Source: Apostichopus japonicus
Lineage: Eukaryota; Echinodermata; Holothuroidea; Aspidochirotida; Stichopodidae
NCBI RefSeq assembly: GCF_037975245.1
Contig: NC_092577.1
Span: 7,409,001 to 7,473,000 of the forward strand
Length of the DNA: 64,000 nucleotides
Direction of reading: 5' to 3'
The notes below the pieces were generated by a model. That model had not been told where the DNA came from. It saw only the letters and a program-made list of their open reading frames with translations, and did no database searches. A program made the position numbers and the translations under genes. Shown one piece after another: positions 1 to 13,289 of this stretch. How positions within the stretch are numbered: the stretch's first letter is position 1; the number at the start of each line of letters is the position of its first letter.

Positions 1-271
1 ACTTCTAGTGGAGTTTTATTTAAATGTAACATTTTTCTTTCTTTGGGCTTGTAGATATTCCTAAATTGGGTAACGCTTATGATCTTATCATTTCTTCCAA
101 TTAAATAGTACCATCCGCTTTTTATATTTGTTTAACAAATAATATTGTTATCTGGAACACTTCATATCATTGAGAGTTTAATTATACTAATTAATTATTA
201 CTTATTATTATTAAGTTTAACCGGGTTGATTGGATCTTCATTGTAATATCTTCTGTTACTACGGAGTTCAG

Positions 272-434
272 AGGATGGAAACAGTTAGCGGACAAATATC
301 GATTTACAAACACGAGAGATAAATCAGTTAATTACAAGTTTAATGAGAGGACGGCGCCTTTTAAAACCAATGTTAGAGCTACGGCTCTGGCGAACATAGC
401 AGCAGCGTTAAAGAAGTGGCGCAATTTTAATTAA
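272..434 (+). CDS. possible terminal exon of an unidentified gene
   Basis: I do not recognise this gene. A frame free of stops runs from about 194 to the TAA at 432-434. From 272 its composition becomes coding-like, and the peptide begins GWKQLADKYRFT and ends ALANIAAALKKWRNFN. A plausible 3' splice acceptor (pyrimidine-rich stretch ending TTCAG at 267-271) lies directly before it. The W-x-x-L-A-x-x-Y start is loosely like the first helix of a Death domain, but at about 53 residues it is too short for a complete one. The upstream gene would lie mostly outside the window. The flanking AT-rich sequence (1-271 and 435-725) shows nothing else. It could also be a chance open frame. Confidence 0.25.
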
Positions 435-725
435 AAAAAAAACTGTTTAAATATCATATGACCATAGATCTGTTGGCTTGGAAATGACTTACGGTTTTTA
501 TTATTAAGTGGGCAAAATTAAGACAAAACCAGTTGTGAGTAGAACACCACCAATTATTTAATAACATAATTTCAGTCAGCCTGCAAGGTAAAAAGCTGCA
601 GGTTTCTTACACAATTGGCTCAAATTTCCGACCTGGTAGATTTAGTAATTAGGTGACTACAATAATAATTGTGGAATGTTATAGATTGACTTGTATTAAT
701 GCCTATAAGGTTATGTTATGTACGA

Positions 726-1393
726 CAGTGGCGGCGGAACCGGGGGGTGGGGCTTGGGGGGCTCAGCCCCCAATGAAAAAGTTGAGGGGGCAAATGCATG
801 AGAGCCCCCCCCCCCAATTTTTACCAAGGCTCCGAAACGTGCATCTGCCCATTTTTCAATGCATACTTGTCGATCTGTCCGATGCACACGTATACTATAT
901 AGGTGTAATAATTTTAGTAAATGCTGGGGGTACATGCATTCGTGACAGTGCTTGGCTCATAGAAATTTGTTGGCAACTGCACATGGTTTTGGAATTACCC
1001 ATTTGTTGACATTAAGAAATGCTTTCTTTTTTTTCTTATGACATTTATTTAATTATTGCATTTAATTGCAAGTAGTAATTTACTACACTCAAAAACGTCT
1101 TTGCGAGTACACTACGAGTATAGCTACTCTCTCAAAAACACCATCGAATATACAAATTACAATGTTTTTACAGATTTTAACGTACAATTTGAGAAATTGC
1201 AGGCTTGAGACCCATATTCTAGGGGTAGGTATTCGAAGCATAAAACACTCGAGAAGTGCCGTTTCCGGCCATCTGGGGGTTTGAAAAAACCAAAAATTTT
1301 CTTGTACGCTCCGCGCCAACCGATGGTGGCGCTCCGCTTAGATAGTGTCCACACATTAGCCACCCCAATAATTTGTCCGTTCCGCCGCGCCTG
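726..1393 (+). mobile_element. hAT-like MITE, family A copy 1
   Basis: This is a 668-bp element without a coding gene. It begins CAGTGGCGGCGGAACCGG and ends with the near reverse complement (CCGTTCCGCCGCGCCTG). The same sequence recurs at 34891-35869 and, inverted, at 28964-30046. CAG...CTG ends and the 8-bp target duplications of the other copies indicate the hAT superfamily. This copy has no matching 8-bp flanks (ATGTACGA versus TGCTAACC), so it is old or rearranged. It carries the hairpin-forming core motif at 1304-1346. Short open frames inside it are not genes. Confidence 0.75.
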
Positions 1394-4300
1394 TGCTAAC
1401 CTGCCAGTGAGTAAAGGTCAAATGAAATGCAAGGTTTTCCAGAGATTGAGATTCCATATTCCATATCATATACAAGCATTATGTAGTTTGTGTCACCAAA
1501 ATACTCAGTAGGGGCTATAGCACCCCTCTCAAAATACTGCAGTGCTTTGCACCACCCTTACTGGTCCAAGACAACCCATTATTGGAACATATCCATAATT
1601 TCCGGGGTTTGTGCTGGTAATGCTCGTTTCCTATTGACGTATCTTCAGCTTCAATATCACTTTTACATACTTTTACATAATTTACTTACTAAAAGTGTAG
1701 GAGTCTTTTACAGCAAACATGTAACGTTGATTGCCCACAGAGACTGCTTTCATAGTGTCACGTTGCTATCTGAATGCAAAAGTTCCTAAGAACTTTCATT
1801 TAAGCTTCAGAAACCAAACACTGTAATACTGCATAATCACTAAATTAAAAAGATCAAAGATTGGATCAAAGTGGAACTGCACTACCATTGGTTTTTCTTT
1901 GTTGTGAGTATCCTTTTGTTTCTGAAGTTGTCTGAAATTTCTGAACAACTAATTTGATTTCATGTTAGTGTTTCACTTTTGATTTAGAAGTCACTAAGGC
2001 TCTAACGGCTCCATGATGTAATCATTTGACCGTAGGAAGAAACCCTCTAGTGAATATGAAGACGCAGACTGTATTGGATAGAGGAGAGCAGAACCTACAG
2101 TATGAACCTATCAAGCTTCCTTTGGTATCCTACACTTCTTGATGCACAGAGTTCCATAGGAATGGTAAGAATGAAGTAAATCTGGTTTGTTGTGACTTGA
2201 TCCACCAAACTGCTGGCTAGCAAGCATGGTTAAGGATGTTAAATTTCCCTGCCACTCTTTATCAATATCATGGTATAATGACATTTCTTCCTTGCATATT
2301 TGAGAGCTACTGTAAATACTGTTTAAAATTAACACATTTAGAGGGCATTCAAAGATACACAAGCACTGGCATCCATTCGGGTGGTGGGCACTTGCCTAAC
2401 ACCCCCCCCCCCTCCCCTACATGGGCTAATGTACACTAGGGCTTCAATTTATACTTCATATAATTTATAATTTTCTCTTTAACATACATGTACAGTATGT
2501 ACATGTATGCTTTAAACTTAGTAGAAGAGGACAAAAAGTCTCAGAGATGTTACAGAGCTCTTCTGAAGCACCTGGCTAGGGCTCAGATATATATTCCACA
2601 GAGTAAAATCAGATTAAGTATTTCTATTCCTGACATGTCCTTGTGTGCTTTAAATTGCTAGCAGTTTCCAAAAACTATGTGAAAATACTGAAGATTTGGA
2701 GAGCTTTGCAGTACCCTTGTAAGTCCAGCCACTATAAACAGAGAACACAATTGGAATAATTCCTACTAATCTGAGTAAATACAACTGTGAATACAGAATT
2801 GTCACTTGCTGACCCAGTCACCGCAGTTGGTTTTAAAGAATCTAATTGGTCTCAAAATTGATCTTACTTCAGCGACGTGAGTACGCTGGCTTACGAGGGG
2901 CATAGGGGAAAAAAACATGTGTCCCCAAATTTCACAATTTTGACTTTTTATCTCATAATTACAGGTATATTTCAACTAAAAATTTTGAGGTTACAAGTGT
3001 CTTCATCTGCCAAATTTGTGGAAAGAACTGACCATATTGGATAGCTAATGACCAGCTGAGCAGGGTACTCTATAAACCTTTGGTGATCTTAAATCTGGAA
3101 AGAGACCCCCCCCCCCTCAGAGAGTGGTCAATGCAGGCAATGCAGTCTCCAGGGGCCTGGTGCCATTAAATGAAGAAAAATAATATAAAAACACCCATCC
3201 ACCAAAGCTGACACAATAAATTAGATACAATTATCTCCTGATGAGTGGAATTCAAAAGACATTCTGTCCTCAATAGAAAAGAAGACCTGTGCGAAATCTC
3301 ACAAACTTCTCAGTCAAGCCCAAACATGCATGGTTGGGTTGTGTGAGGTTGGACTCTTCTTTGGGAGCTCATTTACATCACTGCACCACAACTTTATATG
3401 CCACTTTCACTAAACAATGGACAATCCGGTTCAAGTTTGATGGTTTACTGGTTAATTGTATTTACACTTACCTGGTTATTGGAATCTGAAGTGTACTTTC
3501 CTTCCTCTAGATTTTTTCTCTGTGAATGTCCATGTATACAGGGTAGTTAGCCAGAGTCATACACATATCTATTTCTGACTGACATTCTCAATATATCCTA
3601 TCATTAGGACTTAATTTTTCTTTCACATAATTTTCTTTTCTCTTCATTAGGTTAACTTGAATTATCCTGAAGCGAGCTATTAGGGGAATACCTATTCCAC
3701 CTGTAGTTACCAATTTTGATGGAAGTTATCACACTGTGCTGACAAGGAAAATGAATGTTTCAGCAGCTGATATTTCCTCCATGTGATGATAATCACATTA
3801 ATGGTAAGTGTAGCATAGTAATGATAATGTTGCAAAGATGTCTGGTAGATTTTTGGATAGCATTGCAGATCAAGAAATACTCTTGTTTCTCCATTCACTC
3901 TCACTAAAAGAATTTTATTTAAAGTTTTAACTCATCCACTCAAAATACAACTGACAGATTTATTCCCTAGTAAGGACATTAAAATGATCGGATTATTGCT
4001 GGATTAATCCAGTACTTGGTGTGTTTGTAATGAGCTTGCCATGACACAATAAAGCTCTGCCTAAACACCCTCTGGTACATTTTACCATTTGCCAAACTGA
4101 AATAAAAATTACCTCCTGAGACTCAAATGAATAAAGTCTTCTAGAACTCCTGACACTCCCAGAAAGGTAAGACTGGAAGACAACTTGTTGGTTTCTATGA
4201 AAGTAGTTTGGGTTCCCTACAAATATGTCTTCTGTTTAGGTATATACTTATTTTCTTCAGATTAAAACCAAAACTTGAAATACCATTTTAGATATTCTAT

Positions 4301-4521
4301 AACGATGTAGAAACATTAAAGGAGTCAACTCAGTCTGTATTGCTGAGCTAAACGTGTGTTAGAGGTATTTGTAATGAACACTCCATCAAACAAAAACAAA
4401 AAAAACCTTGATTAATTTAGTTAGGTCACACATAGGTCACGCAACTATGGATATAATCTGAACTTTGTACTTTGTTTGTTATGATGTTTATTTACTGTAG
4501 TACAGTAGAGTTGACTGTTTT
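1394..4521. other. no gene recognised
   Basis: AT-rich non-coding DNA. It contains C-homopolymer runs near 2401 and 3108 and one strong inverted repeat (2483-2509, listed separately). No splice-bounded reading frame or RNA gene was recognised. Confidence 0.5.
2483..2509. repeat. perfect 11-bp inverted repeat, 5-nt spacer
   Basis: The arms CATACATGTAC (2483-2493) and GTACATGTATG (2499-2509) are exact reverse complements around AGTAT, so the segment can form a tight hairpin or cruciform. No function is assigned. Confidence 0.8.
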
Positions 4522-4982
4522 CAGGCATGAGACTCTTCCGCGGAAACGCGGATTTCCGATTTTTTTGTCTTTTCATTTTCGCGTTTTTTCTCGTAATTCG
4601 CATTTTTTATTATTTTTTTTATTTAATTTTTTTTTTTTTGATTTTGTTGATTTTTTTTTTTTGCCGAACATGCTGGACTATGAAGGGATGGAACACCGAA
4701 TTTGACCAGTGGTGGAATCAAGTAGCACAGAGAAAGCAAAAAAGCCTTTTTTTGGTTCAAAAATGCTAATGGATAAATTATACAAGCAGAAATTCCACAC
4801 TTTTTTGGCGAGTTACATGCTGTGATAGATTCTATCTAGAGTCCACCATTTTGCATCTAAGACCTCCTTACCTGGCAAAAATTTTCTCAAGGGGAGGGGG
4901 ACACCCCGTCCCCTTAAACCCCTCCCCCAGGACGGCGATCGATGAATTTCAGATTTTTTTCCCTGGCTCAGTCTCATCCCTG
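4522..4982. mobile_element. MITE with CAGG(C/G)ATGAGACT ends
   Basis: This 461-bp element begins CAGGCATGAGACT (4522-4534) and ends AGTCTCATCCCTG (4970-4982), the reverse complement with one mismatch. CAG termini suggest hAT, but no clear 8-bp flanking duplication is visible. The interior is T-rich on the left and has a C/G-rich palindromic patch near 4896-4930. The short open frames in it look like chance. Confidence 0.55.
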
Positions 4983-7035
4983 AAGATGATGGCTGGGTTT
5001 GCTTTTCCCTTAATTCTTTGATATTGTTCTCCAAACTACTAATTAACTGTCGCACACCAGTTCTAAGATCCACAATCACATCCTGTGAGGCTAAAGAAGC
5101 ATTATTCAAATAAGGTGTACTCAAAACCAGTGACATTGAGAGCCAGGCACAGTTCCATGCACAATTGTGTCACCAGATCCACTTTGTTTAAGTCTTTGTT
5201 TCTCCAATGTGAAAGTATATCATTCTTTATCACACATTTCACCGGGCACTTAGCTGACAACTGTAGCCATCACCCAACCCCCACTGGCCTCTCACACCAG
5301 GACTGCACAGAACAAAGTGTTATGAAATACCAGTATACATCTGAAGATAGTAAAATATGTACTTTAACTCAATCAATTAAAGTACAATTTCATCATTTCA
5401 GAAATCCTACAAATTCATCAACCTATAGACAGTACACTCATAGGGGTAGGAGCCCACTTTGATTTGTGGGGGGGGGGGGGTGCAAAGACTTGCGCGAAAA
5501 TATAACCAAATGCGTGCGTTCAACACGTGAATGTACTGTGATATAGACATGCATCGGTTATTACATCACATGCCATTTACATACAATCATTTGCCGTATT
5601 ACAGTATTACCCTTCCAAGTTGGTTAGAATTTTGGGGGAAGTTGTTACAATATTAATGATACACGTTTAACCATTGAAAAACTATTTTTAACTTTTCTTA
5701 CAGTAGGTGCCCGAAAAGTTATCACCATATTGCACGATTTTTCACAAAAATATTTGGTTGGGGGGGGGGGGGCTCCAGCCCCCCAGGATTTGTAGGAATC
5801 CTTCATCATGTTTTCTTCAGGCTCCATTTTTTTCAGGGTGCCTCTGTTAAAACTCTTGTTTCTCAATTGAATATAAACCAGACTATGGATTACTAATGGT
5901 ATTGCTTAAATTTTGTATTGAAGATTCAATGCTTGTCTCAATTTCAAATTAATGTTTCTTTATATTTCAATTAGTTTGGTATTAGGTGAGCTGATTATAC
6001 ACTGTGGGAAGCATTGTGAGACCTTGAACTCATCTTGTACAGTTTATAGATTTGTATTCCAGTTGCATTAGTTTCTTTACATTGTTATTATAATTATAAC
6101 TAAGCATTTTATTTTGAAACTACAGTAGCATACCATACTGTATATGTTTATAATAGAGTGTTCTGTGTTTGACAATGTTACATGATAGAATGCTTCTACT
6201 TGCAGACCGGGTGATTATAACTTACATTAATAATAACATTTTAACTGATGACCAAATGCATTTTGTTTTTTCTCATCATCAGGTAAACTGAAATTATTCA
6301 GTCCTGAGATCAGCCTTTTTAGGGATTTACCATATCCGTATTACAGCTGTTGGAAGAAATGTGTACAATTTTCATGAGCAGGGTAATTATTGTATGGTCC
6401 ACCACCTGATTCTTACCCCACCCACCGATCCCCCTCTTCCATGAGAATACAAGTGTTTAATGGGATATTTTTACTCCATGATGTATCAGATGATCCCTAA
6501 AGGGATATTTCCCCAACGGAAAGTCTATCATCCAGCACCCCCCCCCAACCCACATCAATTCCAATCACTGCAAAACAAGACATAACATATGAACAATCTA
6601 GTTAGAATACTGCTAAAGGTTTTCTTAAACACAGGGATCCTGTGTGACCTCTTTTGTTCTCTAACTGTAGCAAATTGAACCATAATTGTAGGTTTCAAGA
6701 GGATGAAATTCTGATGCCAAGTACATCTCAAAGCTTTCAAATCTGACCAATTTTAATGGTTTTGGACATCCATTGTTTCATTATGTAACAGTTTCATTCC
6801 TGTGTGAGCATAGAATGCTAATGAAGGCTTTCTGTTGTCACTGTCCCCAGGTTGAGTGGATATTATGTAATATATGACAAGGTCCACCTATCCCATCATA
6901 TGAAATATTTGTCATAGATAATGATAGGTATTGAGTATTGCACTATGACAAGCAGCAGTTTATGACGAGTTATTGTAGGTTGTGGAAGCAAATACAACAA
7001 CATTTATGTATTAAAGCAGCCTCAGCTTGACACTG
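4983..7035. other. no gene; contains one repeat fragment
   Basis: Non-coding AT-rich DNA with G or C runs near 5468, 5761 and 6541. A stretch at about 5440-5600 is related to 19690-19920: both contain GCATCGGTTATTACATC and an end resembling CATAGGNGTAGGAG. It is therefore probably a piece of another dispersed element whose far end I cannot place. Confidence 0.45.
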
Positions 7036-9561
7036 GTATTGGGCCAAAGCCATTAATGGTCATCACTTTACCTGGAATTTGAACATTGCCACTTAGGCTC
7101 ATTTCACCAATGGTTATGAGAACAACTAACCAAAGTTCTGTAATCGTAAAAAAAAATTACGATAACTCGCATAACAATGGAATGCGGTCATTCCAAAATG
7201 CAGGTAGCACACTCCTGATGTGGTGGGACGGAATTTCAGAAAAATGAGGTAATTACATATGGGAACAAAGTTGAATTTTTCCGTTTTTGGCAGTATAAAT
7301 GGCCTTTAATGAGGATACTTTATGCACTATAAAATGTATCAATAGTAGTTCTTGAATGAAGAAAAAAATAAAACGAAAGTGTTCAATTCCGTCCCACCAC
7401 ATTTTTGAACATATTTTTTTAATTTCCAAGGGGGAAAAAAATGATAATTTTTTTTAAACTCTCCAAACTATCAACTATGTATGTAACTGACACCTCTGAG
7501 TGGAGAAATAATAAATATTTTATCCTGGATAGACAGGGGGATAGTCCAACATTTTCGTGGTGGGACGGAAACAAGGTGTGGTGGGACGGAATTTTAAATG
7601 GAAGCCAGCTTCAAACAGCATGTCTGGTCCAAAATTTACCTCTGTCACTTAAGATTACAAACTTATTCAGACTCCTTGAACACCCAACCTTAAAACAATG
7701 TGATTAATTGATGATGATACTTCAAAATTTTATGTATCTGGAGATTCCATACATACTGTACACATCACATCAGTTTTGAACCTCATGTGTCAAAACAACA
7801 CATTTTGGGGTAATTGAGAATGGGTTTTTATCATGCATAAATAAATCCAATCACTATTGAAATAGTCCTAGTTGTTCACCCTAGGTTTCTTTCTTGGCCC
7901 TTTTGGCTTTCCTAAACTATCCATTGTAGAACATGTGCTTTTGAATTGATATCATCTGCTGATGAACAATGATCCACGTGCACAAGAAATTGACTTTAAA
8001 GTCAAGTTGTTATGGTACTCACATACTGAAGCATACAAGATAGAAGAGCTAGATTGCAAGAATAAAGGTAAGAATTCATTGCTTCTCAATAGTAATATAT
8101 TAATTAACCTCCAGTTCATGGTTATAGGCAATTCAGACAATTTGATAGTGATAATTATGATTTAGCCTAAGCTGTTGCCTAACAGACTATGTTATACATA
8201 TTGGAAAGGTTAAAACAAAACTTATAATATAATGAGAGGTAGAAATGTGAAGCCTACAGTACTTATGCTAGGAAGCAAACCTGTTAGATGAAATATTACA
8301 TATTTTGAGTTGTCTAGCCTAGCAAATTAATGTTTTAGCCTAAGCTGTTGCCTAACAGAATATGGTATGCTGCCTAAGCTGTTGCTATCTACCATACTAA
8401 GTTGGATTTTGAAACTTGTAGCCTATGATGCAAAAAAAGTGAACCAAAACACAATGTAGGCTAGTTGAAATGTATTGTGCAGGAAGTGTATACTGTCTAT
8501 GCCTAGCAATTATTCAGCCTGTTCATAACTGCACATTATGAGGCCAACTCTCATGTCAAATTGCATATGTAATACACAATTCACATGATAGTGAAGCCAA
8601 CTTATTCTTTCTTTCTATTCATATGTTGGTATATGGGGGAAGACCACTATTATTTCCTGGTCCCCCAACTTCTTAATAATTAAGCCAGAAATGTGTGTGG
8701 CTATACCCCCCACCCCCAGTCCCCTTTTCATGCATCCCGCTGGTAAGAATGTCCTTTTATCTCTCTTTGCAAAAAACAGATCAATATGGAAAATCCTGAG
8801 CCTCAAAATGTGTCTGCTAGCAGATACATACGTTATAGGAAGAAAAAGAAGGAGAGAATGGGGTGCTGACTGACGTATTTCAAGAATGGGAGTGGAGTAT
8901 AGAAGAAAAGGCAAAGGGCAAACCAGAAAGCAAATAATCGAGCAGCGTACAAACCATCCATTACATATGTTCGAAATAACTTTCCGACTGAATAAGTACA
9001 AGATTTCATCGAGCATATTTAATATTTCACTCTGGACAGCATAAATTTTATTGTTGCTTATGAATTTCTTGTTAGAGAAAACATAATTGTTTATTGTTTT
9101 CGTACCTAATCAACAGCCTTTACATTGGAAAAAAATTCCGTCCCACCACATTCCGTCCAACCACATTGACACACTTTCGGTAAAATTAACACAATTCTTA
9201 TGCGTGAAGTATAATTTCTGCCATTGTTTCCCTAATGGTAGAAGAATAGTTCACCTCCATTTCAGTGTTAATAATTACTATTATATTGTACTACTTTTGA
9301 TAACAATTACATAAAGGTTACATGTACATGATTTCATGAGATTTATCATTCCGTCCCACCACGTCAATATATTTGTGTTACCATGGCAACATCTTCAAAT
9401 TTGTGTCTGTTTTTTTTGTGTCTGGTTGCAGTCTGTGACTGACCTGTTTGTGTGGATATCCTGATTCCTTCATATATGCTCCATATAAAGTGGTATTATT
9501 CAAAAGGTCTATCAAATTCCGTCCCACCACAATTACGGTAATTTTGGCTTTGGCCCTATAC
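7036..9561. mobile_element. putative 2.5-kb DNA element with subterminal motifs
   Basis: The outer ends form an inverted pair: GTATTGGGCCAAAGCCA at 7036-7052 and TGGCTTTGGCCCTATAC at 9545-9561 match at 16 of 17 positions. Inside each end lie four copies of a 15-bp motif, TGTGGTGGGACGGAA or its reverse complement. The left set is at 7218, 7386, 7557 and 7577; the right set is at 9135, 9150, 9348 and 9516. The central 1.5 kb lacks the motif. Short motif clusters just inside inverted ends are typical transposase-binding architecture in DNA transposons. No transposase frame is visible, so it would be non-autonomous. No target duplication was found and the superfamily is unknown. Confidence 0.45.
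8165..8393. repeat. three short direct repeats
   Basis: The phrase CCTAAGCTGTTGCCTAACAG occurs near 8166 and 8340, and a shortened form follows near 8374. It lies in the central part of the 7036-9561 element and has no evident function. Confidence 0.5.
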
Positions 9562-12500
9562 TGATTGTTTGACCAAAGCTATCCTGACCAGTAATTAGGC
9601 CTAACTTTGCTTGACTTCAAAGTAACAAAATTAGACATTTAGTGTTAAAACAAAATACCAGTCATGTTAAAAGTACCAAACTAGAAAGTGTGCTGATCAA
9701 TTAGCCTAATCCGAAGGATTACAAACATGCTACCAAATTTAACCTCTTGTTTTGTTTATGGGTAAATTTTCAAAAAATGTTCAACTTGAAAATACAAAAA
9801 AGTGCCTTTCAATGAAATGAAATGAATTTGCAGCATATTGTGTTGTTTCAGTGACACAATGTCATTTTAGCATTAGCTTGTATATCTGTGAGCAATAGAA
9901 AAACTAGAGTAAATATTAAAAAGACACATACTCAATAACAATGGATTTTATTTTTTACATTAAAACATATCTAGAACTCTCTGATATTCTCAATTAGTGA
10001 CAACTGATTCTTATTGCTTTTGTCCTTATTTCCTCATTAGGTAAATGTGCATTAATCATTCTTGAGACGATCTCTGGGAGTCTCATTATGAGGATCCAGC
10101 ACAGAATGGTTTACAATATGCTGATGGTAATGGTTAGTGTATAGCTAGTGTATAGCAGGACTGGTAAGCTGGGTTGTAGTTATAAATAGATTTGAGTATG
10201 GGTAGGAAGTGACTTTGTTACTGCCTAATCCTAGAGGATCAGTAACTGTTTTGTATCTTGCTTGATCAGCCAATTCCCTAAGGGCCAGAGGGGAAGATAA
10301 AGTCCTCAATTTAACATGCATACACCATATATTAAGCACCGCATGCCAAACATTGTATTGTTTACCAATGTGTAAAAGTACACAAAGAGGTGTATATAGT
10401 AATACGCTGGGTCCACTTTATAAATAGGCAGTAAAATGTATGACAGGCTTTTAAACAGTCAAGTTAGTTCATAAGTTCATGTCCCCTTACTATTAAATAG
10501 AGTCACTTCAAACAAAACAAGACCCATACCTACACTAAGTTAGAACACTTTTAAAGTCTGGTTTATATTATGAGGAGGACTATCCTCATTGGTATCTCAG
10601 TTACAAACTTAGGAATGAATTGTCACAAGTAGTTTAACTTGACCAAATCTATAGTACACTGTAAATAGTAAGGCTTCCATTGGCCCAGTAGTTATGTTAG
10701 ATATGCCTTCTTACTTGAGTTATCATCAACTTCAATATCCCAAGACTAAAGTGTGCTATTTGAATAGGGTTAGTTTTCTTGAAGGTACTGTAGCCTGTAA
10801 GCTTCTCCCAGTATTAGGAGTACCTACGTGAGATTATTTCCTTTTGATATAAACCCAAGATTTGCCAAAGCTAAGACATTTATAAAAAAAGTTAATATGT
10901 GACATACTTCTCCATTATTCTATTTTAATGGAGACGTGTATTAAGTGAGTTTGTTACTAATATAATGTAAGAGTGAACAACACCTTGCACAACTGCCTCA
11001 GCAAGTAAATCAGTGATGTTGTTGCTATGATCACACTGTCTGAAGCCTATGTGCTTTTATGCTTCCAAAACCCAAGAAAATTGATGTCAAATTTAAATCT
11101 GAAGATAATCTAGTCTTTATGTCATTGCCAATGAGCTATATACTCTGATGAGTCTTCACATAATAGTTTCTCAAAAGTCAGTTTGTGAAATGGTAATAGT
11201 TTGTGTTGGATACCTTCTGATCAAATCTACAGGCCGTATGTAGGTGAAGACAACTTGCCTAATTGGTTTCATAAATAACATCAAATGCACTTTTCTAAGA
11301 TTCCACTTGGTAAATTGTGTAGAGGTAGTAACATTTAATAAAATTAGTTACAATATTGTAGTATTGATAGAAGATTTTTCTAAAATGGAGACTGTTACTA
11401 TCTTATTCCTAAATTATCAGTTCATCAGAAGACTTTTTTTAGAAAATAAAAATTGTCCACATGCCAGGCAAGCTAAGTTTTTGTAGTATGTACCTTGGTC
11501 TGATCATGGATGTGTTTGAAATTGAGAAACTATGAAGTATCAACTCTTTGAAGTTATATATATGTGCATTGCCACCTGTAATCTTGGTATTGTTTGACCC
11601 ATTAATACAATAAATCAGATGAGAGCGAATAAATTTGGGATTCTCCAGGCATCTGCTATCAGCAATTGCTATCTTTAGATCTTACATCACCATATAACTA
11701 GTATTGCCGGTAGTCATAGCTTTTAAGTAGCTTTTGAATATGCATTAAGCCATGATGTGCCATGTTCACTGCTATCTTAGATAGACCTTTAGAAGTAACA
11801 TTTTACTCTTAACTCTTTTCCTTGCTCACGAGAAATTGTTCTAAACTGAACACTTTTAATGTTGTATACGTTGGCAAGATTTAAAGTTGTATTACACAAA
11901 TGTCGTAATAACGATGATTGACCAATCCCTACCATGGATGTAGGTCAAATGCCCTGCCCCCCCCCCCCGCCCCCACCCATCCCCCCAAAAATCAGATCGA
12001 GACAGAGGGTACAGCAGGGTTGCAACCATGTATTATTCTTGGGGACCTAAATCAAGATAAAAATCAAGAAGGAATTGGTGATCCCTCACTATGAGCAACT
12101 ACTGTATATACTTTTACAATAAATTTCTGAAGTACAGGTACAGTATATGAAGATATAACATGTATGCAGTACAACATATACAGTTGATAAATCTTCAAGA
12201 TTGTTTCAAGAGTGACAAAACATAGCACATATTAGAATCTATGTACCCTTAATTTTTACAAATATCTTGCAACAAGGTGGTCAAGCTACTGGGGTAGAGC
12301 CCAATTTGTGATCGATTAGACCTTAAACCAGCCTTACCTTTCACCCTTCCAAAATCAAAATGATAACAAGTGAAAGCACAAACTGTTATAACTTATTGAC
12401 AGGCTAATACCAAAGGAGATGTTATTTATCAGGACCTGGGATGTAGGTTTTCCTCTTTGGTTAACAAGATATTACAGATACAGGTCACTTTATTAATTTT

Positions 12501-13289
12501 CATTTTGTTTGGAATGCACAAAATATATTTCTTTCCAATTCTTTGTACATTGGTATGGTGCTTTGCTGCACGCTACAATCTTTCTGTGAACATTTTGTTG
12601 ACATGCTACTGTATTGCTGTGTATGTTTGTGCATTGAATAGACAAAGCCTATTCACCTTGTTAGCCCCAAACACAAATTTTATTGATCCCATCAGGAAAT
12701 CTCTATCAGTGGAAACAAATATACCTTGATTTTATCCATTATAGTATTCATTGAATAAATATATTACACTAAGCCATTCTTTTGTTTTACAACTTTGAGA
12801 ACCCAATCTCTAATAATTACAAATATTTATTTTGTTAAGATTGCATAGCACAGTCACATAGTATCGAATCTGCTAGAAAAGGTTAGATAATAGTCATGGC
12901 AATAGACTTTCTATCTTTCGTAGAGTTTGTTATGTTTCTTTGTTTATGTTTTTCAATTCAGACGTATGTCTATATAAACGTATGGGTTTATATCTTTTAG
13001 TGGTATTATTTCTGTTACACCCTTCCCCTTATGCCCATCTTTGTTTCATAAGGATTTTTCTTCATTTATGATTTTTTAATGCAACAGTATTCCACATTTC
13101 GTTGTCAGAATATGCTATGATAGTTCGCTGACTAGTTACTTAAATGTGCTATATTATTTATTTAAACCGTAAAATCGAATAACTAAGTTATATACTATCT
13201 CTTTTTTTGCTTTAGGCGGGGGGGGGGGATGTTGGCGTGACGTGTAAAAAGTTGTGCTAATATGTGCATGTGATTAATGTAGTTATGCT
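9562..13289. other. no gene recognised
   Basis: AT-rich non-coding DNA with a C-rich homopolymer patch near 11950-11990 and a G run at 13217-13227. Open frames here are short and lack splice context or recognisable domains. Confidence 0.5.

Noticed and set aside
4472-4769. Phe-rich frames resembling membrane proteins
   Set aside because: They translate poly-T tracts within the MITE at 4522-4982.
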